Shown here: piece after piece, positions 1 through 5,031 of the stretch
Layout of the letters: the number at the start of each line of letters is the position of its first letter
How positions within the stretch are numbered: position 1 is the stretch's first letter
Assembly (NCBI GenBank): GCA_014729315.1
Contig: WJKD01000654.1
Coordinates: forward strand, 1 to 5,033
Direction of reading: 5' to 3'
DNA from: Promethearchaeota archaeon
GTDB taxonomy: Archaea; Asgardarchaeota; Lokiarchaeia; Sigynarchaeales; SOKP01
DNA: 5,033 bases
The notes under the pieces: generated by a model
Databases searched by the model: none
Seen by the model: only the letters and a program-made list of their open reading frames with translations
Told to the model about the DNA's origin: nothing
Translations under genes and position numbers: made by a program

Positions 1-2
1 GC

Positions 3-158
3 GCAATAGGAATTAAACGACATAAAAAGATAAAAGCGGATGCGAATCCTTACATGAAAGAATACTCAAGATATTTTTGGGAACGACGGAATGTTAAAGG
101 AGCAAAGCATCTGCCAGGGTTTACGTCTCGTCAAATGAGACTGGCTTTAAATTATTAG
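3..158 (+). CDS. Group II intron reverse transcriptase/maturase, C-terminal fragment (51 aa visible)
   Basis: Only the last 51 codons are in the window; the reverse-transcriptase and maturase (X) domains lie to the left. The visible tail contains KKIKADANPYMKEY followed by SRYFWERR, closely matching the conserved end of the C-terminal DNA-binding/endonuclease region of many bacterial group II intron proteins, where a K-A/G-D/E-ANP motif precedes an aromatic-rich YFxxR segment. A short basic end follows (LPGFTSRQMRLALNY). The stop lies 48 bases before domain V, the usual placement of an intron protein inside domain IV. In the family the protein binds its intron RNA, promotes splicing, nicks target DNA and copies the intron into it. 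It is partial because of the window edge; nothing visible suggests a broken gene. Confidence 0.88.
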   Translation, partial: AIGIKRHKKIKADANPYMKEYSRYFWERRNVKGAKHLPGFTSRQMRLALNY

Positions 159-206
159 AAGTTTAACTGTCGGGTGATCCCACAAGGGTTTGCCTCTGAA
201 ATGCTT

Positions 207-281
207 GAGCTCAGTGACGGGAAACTGTCACGCTGAGTTCTTAGGAGGGAAACGGGGTGCGAACCCCGTGACCTATCCGAT
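207..281 (+). ncRNA. Group II intron domains V and VI (left intron)
   Basis: Domain V is a 34-base hairpin at 207-240. Its basal stem GAGCTCA pairs with TGAGTTC and contains the catalytic AGC triad. GTGAC pairs with GTCAC, the cap is a GAAA tetraloop, and GC forms the two-base bulge on the 3' strand. Domain VI follows: ACGGGGT (252-258) pairs with ACCCCGT (263-269) around a GCGA tetraloop. The unpaired A at 271 is the likely branch-point adenosine. The intron ends in CCGAT at 281. All hallmark parts of the active-site RNA are intact, so the intron could be splicing-competent if its 5' part is also intact. Confidence 0.9.
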
Positions 282-311
282 TGCTAAAAGTTATAAAATT
301 ATTTCTTGAAA

Positions 312-317
312 TATAAT
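312..317 (+). promoter_or_regulatory. Possible -10 box upstream of the 343-765 gene
   Basis: A perfect TATAAT lies 25 bases before the ATG at 343. Transcription from it would begin near 324 and leave a short leader of about 19 bases. No convincing -35 box is seen at the proper distance (289-294 reads AGTTAT). In such AT-rich DNA a TATAAT can occur by chance, so this is weak. If real, it favours the ATG at 343 over the TTG at 328. Confidence 0.25.
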
Positions 318-342
318 TATCAAATTATTGGATGTTTTCGAT

Positions 343-765
343 ATGAAAGAGCACTTAGTAAATCTTCTTTATGAACAAGCGAAACAAGAACGATATTTCA
401 AACAAATTGAAGAAGTTGGAATAGAAATCAATAGTGCAATTTGCATAAACAATTGGGATATTGTGCTTGATATAATTGGATTTCCGAAAGATAATACTAC
501 AGAATATGACTATGATTATATAAATTCGGGTGGTGAAATAAGAGACGAGAGAAAAAGAATACCTGATGATAGTATCTTTTGTAGAGATCGGTTTTTCGAA
601 AAATATAATGAAATAATTCAAGATTTATCTGAACAGAATATAATGGTTAGTAAATCTGGTCTTTATATTGAAGAAATAATAGATGAGAACAAAGTAAAGA
701 ATAACTTATTAGAATATATTGAATGGCTTTATAACGAACTTCAAAATTTTGAAAAACAGAAATAA
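343..765 (+). CDS. Hypothetical protein, 140 aa, cassette gene
   Basis: I do not recognise the family. The product is soluble and acidic, with no signal peptide or membrane segment. Its ends look helical: an N-terminal stretch rich in E, Q and K, and a C-terminal amphipathic helix (NNLLEYIEWLYNELQNF). Between them is an aromatic and acidic middle (NWDIVLDIIGFP, then EYDYDYINSGG, then FCRDRFFEKY). I chose the ATG at 343. It is preceded by GGAT about ten bases upstream and by a TATAAT at a sensible distance. An in-frame TTG at 328 would add five residues (MDVFD) but leaves no room for a leader. The gene lies 62 bases after the left intron and 40 bases before the next gene, same direction, so the two may be cotranscribed. 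With no attC between them, they appear to share one cassette. Function unknown. Confidence 0.75.
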   Translation: MKEHLVNLLYEQAKQERYFKQIEEVGIEINSAICINNWDIVLDIIGFPKDNTTEYDYDYINSGGEIRDERKRIPDDSIFCRDRFFEKYNEIIQDLSEQNIMVSKSGLYIEEIIDENKVKNNLLEYIEWLYNELQNFEKQK

Positions 766-805
766 TTAAATCCATTTAACTAATATTTAAGGATTAGGAA
801 CTGAA

Positions 806-1297
806 ATGACTACTTTTTTGACTATTTTCAATTTATTTTCTGGCACCGCTTCAATAGTTGGATTTGCCTATGTATTTACAAAAAAAAATAAGGAAAGATT
901 TATTAAAATATGTAAGATTGCTTTTGTTATAACAACAATTCTATCCATTTACGTTCTATTTGTACCAGGAAATTATTTTAAAAATAATGTTAATAGCAAA
1001 ATCCATTATTATTCACTAAAACAAGCTAATGACACTTTAATTCAAGAAGGAAGTTTTTCATTTAGTGGATTTGGGCCATACGCCATAAAGTTTCACAAAC
1101 CATTCGCAGAAAAACCAGAAGTTGAAATTATAAACGTGAATGGTTATAGTCATGAACCATCTGTTTCTCAAATTACTGAACATAAAGTAGTATTTAAAAG
1201 ATATTCTTCAGGACCAAGTTTAATTCCTGATTCATTTCAAAAATATATTTGGGTCGCCAAAGGTAAACCATATTCTAAATATACAAATACTGAATAA
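806..1297 (+). CDS. Two-pass membrane protein with beta-rich C-terminal domain (163 aa)
   Basis: Two hydrophobic helices are visible, at about residues 4-24 and 37-55. The loop between them is strongly basic (KKNKERFIKICK), which by the positive-inside rule puts the loop in the cytoplasm and the C-terminal 105 residues outside the inner membrane. That part looks all-beta. It runs from GSFSFSGFG through IKFHKPFAEKPEVEIINVNGY and QITEHKVVFKR to YIWVAKG. The order 'F-x-KPF, P-x-V-x-I, IT-x-x-x-VVF, W-x-A-x-G' recalls H-type lectin or phage tail-tip carbohydrate-binding domains, but the similarity is by eye and weak. Membrane-anchored beta-barrel defence effectors (two TM plus barrel) are an alternative, though no cyclase partner is present. 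AGGA at 796-799, six bases before the ATG, is a good ribosome binding site. The gene ends 24 bases before the attC, as is normal for a cassette gene. Confidence 0.85.
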   Translation: MTTFLTIFNLFSGTASIVGFAYVFTKKNKERFIKICKIAFVITTILSIYVLFVPGNYFKNNVNSKIHYYSLKQANDTLIQEGSFSFSGFGPYAIKFHKPFAEKPEVEIINVNGYSHEPSVSQITEHKVVFKRYSSGPSLIPDSFQKYIWVAKGKPYSKYTNTE

Positions 1298-1321
1298 TCA
1301 ATGTTTTTTGCATTATTAAAC

Positions 1322-1455
1322 AGCTAACCAAGCAATTCACTTGACCGAAAAGCGATGTTTCAAATCAGTTAAAATCAGCGGGTTTAATAATGTATCTTTT
1401 AAGTCTGATGATCTGTGCGCTTAAGCTTTTCGGCAAGTGATCGCCGTCGTTATGC
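1322..1455 (+). other. attC site (integron cassette recombination site)
   Basis: This is the site used by an integron integrase as a folded single strand. The outer boxes are R'' AGCTAAC (1322-1328) and R' GTTATGC (1449-1455), which pair over TAAC/GTTA; cleavage would fall between G1449 and T1450. Inside, TCACTTG (1337-1343) plus CCGAAAAGC (1345-1353) pairs perfectly with GCTTTTCGG (1425-1433) plus CAAGTGA (1434-1440). This gives 16 base pairs with one extrahelical base, A1344. Two unpaired 8-base spacers separate the R and L boxes. The loop holds a further stem: ATCAGTTAAAA (1364-1374) against TTTTAA and CTGAT (1397-1402, 1405-1409) with GT bulged. The total of 134 bases is at the long end for attC sites, like those of chromosomal integrons. 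The site closes the cassette holding the 343-765 and 806-1297 genes. Confidence 0.9.
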
Positions 1456-1465
1456 AAATTATAAT
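1437..1465 (+). promoter_or_regulatory. Possible promoter at the attC/cassette junction, driving the NACHT gene
   Basis: A perfect -10 box TATAAT (1460-1465) lies just inside the cassette. At 17 bases spacing upstream, inside the attC right arm, is GTGATC (1437-1442), matching only three of six -35 positions. Transcription would start near 1472, giving a leader of about 28 bases before the ATG at 1500. The weak -35 and AT-rich context make this tentative. An own promoter would explain expression far from the integron's Pc promoter. Confidence 0.3.
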
Positions 1466-1499
1466 AAGCAATTTTAATAATAAATAAGAGTATATCAAT

Positions 1500-4052
1500 A
1501 TGCGACCAATAAAAGTCTTTATCAGTGGAACAATTGAAGATATGGGGGAAGAACGAAATAGTGTCGAGTTAACAATTAAGAATGATCTGAATTTTGATTG
1601 TATACGTGCAGAAACAAGGGGCAGTACATCTAATACACCAATTGAAGAGTGCAAAAAAATGGTAGAAGAATGTGATATTTTTATAGGAATTTATGGAAAA
1701 ATATATGGTTTTAAGATTAATAGTCATAAATCTGTTACTGAAAAAGAATATGATTGGGCTGTAAAAAAACGAAGACTAATTTATGTGAAAAATTTTAATG
1801 ATAATGAATTTGAAGAAAAGCAACTTGAATTCATTAAAAAGGCAACAAATTTTCATAAAGGTAATTTTCGAAGCACAAAATTTAAAAATATTCAAGAATT
1901 AGTTTACAAAATAAGGAATGATTTAATTAACGAATTTATTATCAAGGATTATTTATACCAGAAAATATGTGAAACTGAAGAATCAGAAGATCAATATGTT
2001 GGAAAATCAATAAATATTGATCAAAACTATATTACTCATAGAGTTGGAAAGGAATATGCTGAAATAATTGATGATCCTCCTAAGGGTATGAAAAAATATG
2101 AACTTTTTATTAATGCGTTATTAACTAAGAAGGAGATTTATAACGATCTAAAATTACTAGAATTAATATGCACGAAAAAATTAGACAAATTACATTCGTA
2201 TATCATTGGAAATCCTGGCGCTGGGAAGACTACAATGATACGTCGTTGGACAAACTATCTCGCAAAAGATGCCTTAAGTGATAAAAAAAATGATATTATA
2301 CCTATTTCAATTACATTAAGTTGGCTAGCAAATTTGGCAAGAAATCACTTCTTACCTGATTCAATTACCCAAGTACTTTCGATCAATTATTCTGAGAAAA
2401 AAAGTGATATTTATTATAAGCCTTTACAAAACAAACTCGAAGATATTTTAAAAACTGGCAAAGGCATATTCTTATTCGACGCTCTTGACGAAGTTAACGT
2501 AAAGAATCGAAGCAAATTAGTAAAGTGGATAAAAGCTCAATCACACTATTATCCCAATTGTCCAATAGTAATTACAACACGTCCTGCAGCTTATCAAGGT
2601 GGTATATCATCTTTTCAGGAATTCGAAATCCTACCGTTTAATAACGAGCAAATTGATCATTTCATAAATAAATGGTTCAGTAAAGATCAGACAAAATACA
2701 AAACAACTTTACATGTAGTTGACTCAAATGATAGCATTCAACGTATGTCAAAAACCCCATTATTATTATCACTTTTTTGTCAATTGATTGAAGAAGATCG
2801 GTTTGAAAAAGATTCATTGAACCAAAAGGAATATTACCTATTTGATTCTTGTCTTAATCTTCTATTAGAAAAGTGGGATCATAATAAACGTATTGGTAAA
2901 ATAGACCGTTCAGGCTCAACATTCCGACTTAACTATAATGATAAGATTTCAATTCTTCAAGATATCGGTTTAGAATTTTACTTGAATGAAAAAATAGTAT
3001 TCGACAGATCATCACTTTCTAAAAGGATCGAGAATTATTTAATGAACTCAGCACCACAAGCGCTAAAAAATCGCGATAACATTGATAGTATCATAAATGA
3101 TATTGAAATGAACAGTGGAATTATAAAACGTCTTTCAAATAATTATTATTCATTTTATAACAGAACCTTCCATGAGTATTTCGTTACAAGGGCACTAATT
3201 TATGATGCAGAAAACAATAAAAATTGGATAGATATACTGTCACCCAATTTTTGGAATCCAGATTGGTCAGAAATCTGTAAAATGTTTATTTCGTCACTTC
3301 CTAATGAAGCAATAAAAATTCTCAAGAAAAGCTTTGAATTTTTGCCACCAAAATGGGGAATAGTTGTAGATTCTTATATAGGATCAGATGATAGACTAAT
3401 AATTGTGTTAGAAGATAATTATGTTAATTGGGGTGCTAGATTAAATCAAGCTCGAATCCTCAAGCCCATTGGGTATTCAAGATGCATAACTCTAATAAAC
3501 TCTGCTGGTGCTGCAGGATTAGTTGATACAACATCGGTATCTTCATTTCCTAAACTTGATATCCGTGTAAAGACAGCATATCTTTTTTTAAGATCACTAG
3601 AATTGACTTCAGAAGAATATTGTTCGATCGTGTCTGATTGGGAAGTTAAAATTTTGGGTATTGAAAACGAAAAATTATACTTTGAACAGCAGGAAGCATT
3701 CGTAAAAGCATATGAAGCTAAAAAAGATGGAGATTTTCTAGAAGAATTGACGCAAAGTACCATTTTTATGAATCTTCATAAAGATGTTCCCAAAATATAT
3801 TTTGAAAACACCTTAGCTAATATGAAAGAAAACAATAGTAATATTTCGGTTCTTGCTGGAGCGGCAGCGGATGATGCAAAAAAAATTACTCAAGAGATTA
3901 GAAAACAAGATATTTCATATTTTTGGATTAGAGCGAAATCGGAAGGTTCAGATGATTTTGACACTTTTCAAAAACTGCATACAAAATGGAGACTCCCAAT
4001 TAATGAATTACTTGAGAGAATAGACAGAGATGATGAGATACCTGTACTTTGA
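1500..4052 (+). CDS. DUF4062-NACHT STAND NTPase, putative NLR-like anti-phage protein (850 aa)
   Basis: Residues 1-100 form a DUF4062 domain: KVFISGTIEDMGEERNSV at the N-terminus, CDIFIGIYGKIYG (58-70), then VTEKEYDWA (79-87) and RLIYVKNF. The NACHT domain follows, with Walker A GNPGAGKTT (237-245), Walker B IFLFDALDE (323-331), sensor motif IVITTRP (356-362), the helical segment MSKTPLLLSLFCQLI (416-430), and RTFHEYFVTRAL (555-566), the usual end of the NLR-type ATPase module. Residues 570-850 show no repeat I can name and are the likely sensor region. All nucleotide-binding residues are present, so the NTPase should be active. By architecture (effector, STAND switch, sensor) it resembles bacterial NACHT defence proteins and animal TEP1-like proteins, which also join DUF4062 to NACHT. 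In such proteins ligand binding drives ATP-dependent oligomerisation and effector activation. The ATG at 1500 is the only start before DUF4062, since an in-frame TAA lies at 1485; AAGAG (1486-1490) is a weak ribosome site. Domain calls are strong; the defence role is inference. Confidence 0.92.
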   Translation: MRPIKVFISGTIEDMGEERNSVELTIKNDLNFDCIRAETRGSTSNTPIEECKKMVEECDIFIGIYGKIYGFKINSHKSVTEKEYDWAVKKRRLIYVKNFNDNEFEEKQLEFIKKATNFHKGNFRSTKFKNIQELVYKIRNDLINEFIIKDYLYQKICETEESEDQYVGKSINIDQNYITHRVGKEYAEIIDDPPKGMKKYELFINALLTKKEIYNDLKLLELICTKKLDKLHSYIIGNPGAGKTTMIRRWTNYLAKDALSDKKNDIIPISITLSWLANLARNHFLPDSITQVLSINYSEKKSDIYYKPLQNKLEDILKTGKGIFLFDALDEVNVKNRSKLVKWIKAQSHYYPNCPIVITTRPAAYQGGISSFQEFEILPFNNEQIDHFINKWFSKDQTKYKTTLHVVDSNDSIQRMSKTPLLLSLFCQLIEEDRFEKDSLNQKEYYLFDSCLNLLLEKWDHNKRIGKIDRSGSTFRLNYNDKISILQDIGLEFYLNEKIVFDRSSLSKRIENYLMNSAPQALKNRDNIDSIINDIEMNSGIIKRLSNNYYSFYNRTFHEYFVTRALIYDAENNKNWIDILSPNFWNPDWSEICKMFISSLPNEAIKILKKSFEFLPPKWGIVVDSYIGSDDRLIIVLEDNYVNWGARLNQARILKPIGYSRCITLINSAGAAGLVDTTSVSSFPKLDIRVKTAYLFLRSLELTSEEYCSIVSDWEVKILGIENEKLYFEQQEAFVKAYEAKKDGDFLEELTQSTIFMNLHKDVPKIYFENTLANMKENNSNISVLAGAAADDAKKITQEIRKQDISYFWIRAKSEGSDDFDTFQKLHTKWRLPINELLERIDRDDEIPVL

Positions 4053-4122
4053 TCCTTTTTATGGTTACCGAAAACAAACAATTTATATTCGATTAAAGAA
4101 ATTTCTATAATTAAATACAAAC

Positions 4123-4150
4123 TTGAGTAACTTTTAAAATAGTTTAAATA
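4123..4150 (+). promoter_or_regulatory. Weak candidate promoter between the NACHT gene and the HEAT-like gene
   Basis: The 139-base gap between the genes is very AT-rich. TTGAGT (4123-4128) and TAAATA (4145-4150), 16 bases apart, resemble -35 and -10 boxes and would give a leader of about 35 bases before the ATG at 4192. No hairpin terminator is visible after the NACHT gene, so read-through from upstream is equally possible. By composition alone such a match is not significant. Confidence 0.2.
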
Positions 4151-4191
4151 TCGCAAATAGTTAATTACAAATTTACGATACAATATAAAAA

Positions 4192-4785
4192 ATGATTACT
4201 AAAATAATTGACTACTGTAAAACTTATATTACTAAGCTCATTATTTGTATTAAAGAAAAAGTAGTTTACCAAAGGATTAGATTTTTATTAAAAAAGTTAA
4301 TTAAATGGGATGAAAAAAGTAGTGGGCATATTTTCGATCTACTAAAATATGGATCGTATTCAAAAATAGCATTACCTTACCTTCATATTGGAATGAAAAA
4401 TGAATCCTTATTTATTTGTTGTGCTTCAATATATGTCATCGCCCGAATTGATCCTTTAAATCAATTTTTAATACAATCATTAATTGATTCTTTAGGTGAC
4501 AAAAGGAAACATACTTCCGTGTATGGGCCAGATATAGTAGTTGAAGGTATTTCGGTGAAAAAAACAGCTAAAGATGCATTGTGTTATATTGCATCCACAA
4601 TGGAAGGTAACAAATTAGTTATAAACGGATTACAAAATGTTATGAATAATAAGCGTCTAACTCTTTTTGCGGATGAGTCAAAAGAGTTTTCAAGTATTTT
4701 TGGCAAGTCCCAATATTATACAGAAGCTGTTATAGATGAGTCGACAAAATTATTGAATGAAATATGTCGAAATGAACATAATTGA
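4192..4785 (+). CDS. HEAT-like repeat protein, companion to the NACHT gene (197 aa)
   Basis: The protein appears all-helical. It opens with a basic, partly hydrophobic stretch (KIIDYCKTYITKLIICIKEKVV, residues 4-25) and RIRFLLKKLIKW. Next come one or two HEAT-type units: ALPYLHIGMKNESLFICCASIYVIARI, then QFLIQSLIDSLGDKRKH, with the usual 'A-x-P-x-L, AS-x-x-x-AxI' pattern. Another helical pair follows (KKTAKDALCYIAS). Such repeats serve protein binding, so a scaffold, sensor or regulatory role for the neighbouring STAND protein is plausible but not shown. The ATG at 4192 is the first possible start, because an in-frame TAA lies two codons upstream (4186-4188). No Shine-Dalgarno sequence precedes it. 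It is not the displaced C-terminus of the NACHT protein: it is in another frame, after a 139-base gap with stops. It probably shares the cassette with the NACHT gene. Confidence 0.75.
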   Translation: MITKIIDYCKTYITKLIICIKEKVVYQRIRFLLKKLIKWDEKSSGHIFDLLKYGSYSKIALPYLHIGMKNESLFICCASIYVIARIDPLNQFLIQSLIDSLGDKRKHTSVYGPDIVVEGISVKKTAKDALCYIASTMEGNKLVINGLQNVMNNKRLTLFADESKEFSSIFGKSQYYTEAVIDESTKLLNEICRNEHN

Positions 4786-4835
4786 AAATGTTTAGAAATA
4801 ATTCATGTGATATTACTTAAAAAATTTACCAGTAT

Positions 4836-4841
4836 GCATAA
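4836..4841 (+). other. Remnant attC R'' box (GCATAA) at the intron junction
   Basis: GCATAA is the exact reverse complement of TTATGC, the first six bases of this cassette (1450-1455), as expected for the R'' box of its own attC. The expected final C is replaced by the terminal bases of the minus-strand intron. The rest of the attC should lie beyond the intron, outside the window. The exact junction is uncertain by one or two bases, because the intron end and the target share A/T. Confidence 0.6.
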
Positions 4842-4922
4842 TCGAGTAGGCGGCTCCGGCAGTTACCTACCGGAGTGCGCCTCTCACACCATCGTGCTTA
4901 CGGGTCTCGTACACGGCGGTTC
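4841..4922 (-). ncRNA. Group IIC intron domains V and VI (right intron)
   Basis: Domain V occupies about 4888-4922. On the minus strand ACCGCCGTG pairs with CACGATGGT with one C-A mismatch; TACG pairs with CGTA beneath the terminal loop; AG forms the two-base bulge; CGC is in the catalytic-triad position. In domain VI a nine-pair stem joins 4867-4875 to 4854-4862 (CTCCGGTAG with CTGCCGGAG on the minus strand, one G-T pair), capped by a GTAA tetraloop. The outer GGCG/CGCC pairing leads to CTACTCGAT, whose A at 4847 is the likely branch point. The intron ends at about 4841. The single mismatch in domain V is the only blemish. Confidence 0.85.
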
Positions 4923-4923
4923 A

Positions 4924-5031
4924 TTAACCATGAGTCAGTTTAAGGTAATACAATAGCATTGACATATAGCCCCTGCGTTCCAGTCTATCGTTTGTAATTG
5001 TAGTACTGAGGATTGGACTGCAGGCAACTGC
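4924..5031 (-). CDS. Group IIC intron reverse transcriptase/maturase, C-terminal fragment (35 aa visible)
   Basis: The last 35 codons on the minus strand read through TITNDRLERRGYMSMLLYYL and end LKLTHG, then TAA directly followed by TGA. This resembles the end of the maturase domain in IIC intron proteins, which stop with an 'xxLxxxGLxSLxxxxxxxH' helix and have no endonuclease domain, unlike the left intron's protein. The stop lies only one base from domain V, the normal compact arrangement for IIC introns. The other two minus-strand frames give no such match. The gene continues beyond the right edge, so integrity cannot be judged. Confidence 0.7.
   Translation of the reverse strand, partial: AVACSPILSTTITNDRLERRGYMSMLLYYLKLTHG

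Larger units (their letters stand above)
1..281 (+). mobile_element. Group II intron, 3' part (En-domain maturase type), cut by window edge
   Basis: This is the 3' end of a retrotransposing self-splicing intron. It holds the end of the intron-encoded protein (stop at 156-158), a short rest of domain IV, domain V (207-240) and domain VI ending in CCTATCCGAT at 281. The intron RNA lies on the same strand as the downstream genes. The protein tail is of the type that carries an HNH-like endonuclease region, so this intron is not of the IIC class and differs from the one at the right edge. The 3' exon begins TGCTAAAAG at 282. The 5' end and the insertion target lie outside the window. The assignment as a group II intron 3' end is firm; the subclass is not assigned. 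Confidence 0.9.
1450..4841 (+). mobile_element. Integron gene cassette carrying the DUF4062-NACHT gene and the HEAT-like gene
   Basis: The left edge is the attC cleavage point before T1450, so the cassette begins TTATGC. In a circular cassette those bases pair with the R'' box of its own attC, which should therefore read GCATAAC. GCATAA is present at 4836-4841, 51 bases after the last gene, and a minus-strand group II intron begins exactly there. The sequence between holds two genes in one direction and no other attC-like structure. The span is thus best read as one cassette of about 3.4 kb whose attC is mostly displaced beyond the intron. This is large for an integron cassette. The rest of the attC, beyond the intron, is not visible. 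Confidence 0.65.

Noticed and set aside
355..621. Minus-strand open frame of 88 codons opposite the first cassette gene
   Set aside because: It is a product of AT-rich antisense sequence; composition is dominated by I, F and Y, with no start context and no recognisable domain, and it lies wholly within the better-supported plus-strand gene.
1322..1455. Rho-independent terminator or generic inverted repeat instead of attC
   Set aside because: The arms do stem well but there is no U-tract. The R boxes, spacers, single extrahelical base and GTTATGC core fit an attC much better.
1421..1654. Minus-strand open frame of 77 codons over the attC arm and the start of the NACHT gene
   Set aside because: It overlaps the attC and the DUF4062 coding region, whose motifs are clear on the plus strand.
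3446..3763. Minus-strand open frame of 105 codons inside the NACHT gene
   Set aside because: Antisense shadow of the continuous 850-codon gene; no domain or ribosome binding site.
806..4052. CBASS system with a Cap15-like two-TM effector
   Set aside because: No CD-NTase (nucleotide cyclase) gene is present, and an attC separates the two-TM gene from the NACHT gene, placing them in different cassettes.
3968..4183. Minus-strand open frame of 71 codons over the NACHT gene end and the following gap
   Set aside because: Antisense to coding sequence and AT-rich spacer, with no supporting start signal or motif.
4053..4191. Possibility that the NACHT gene and the HEAT-like gene are one gene split by a frameshift
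   Set aside because: The frames differ, the gap is 139 bases with stops in the downstream gene's frame, and the NACHT protein ends in a natural-looking polar tail.
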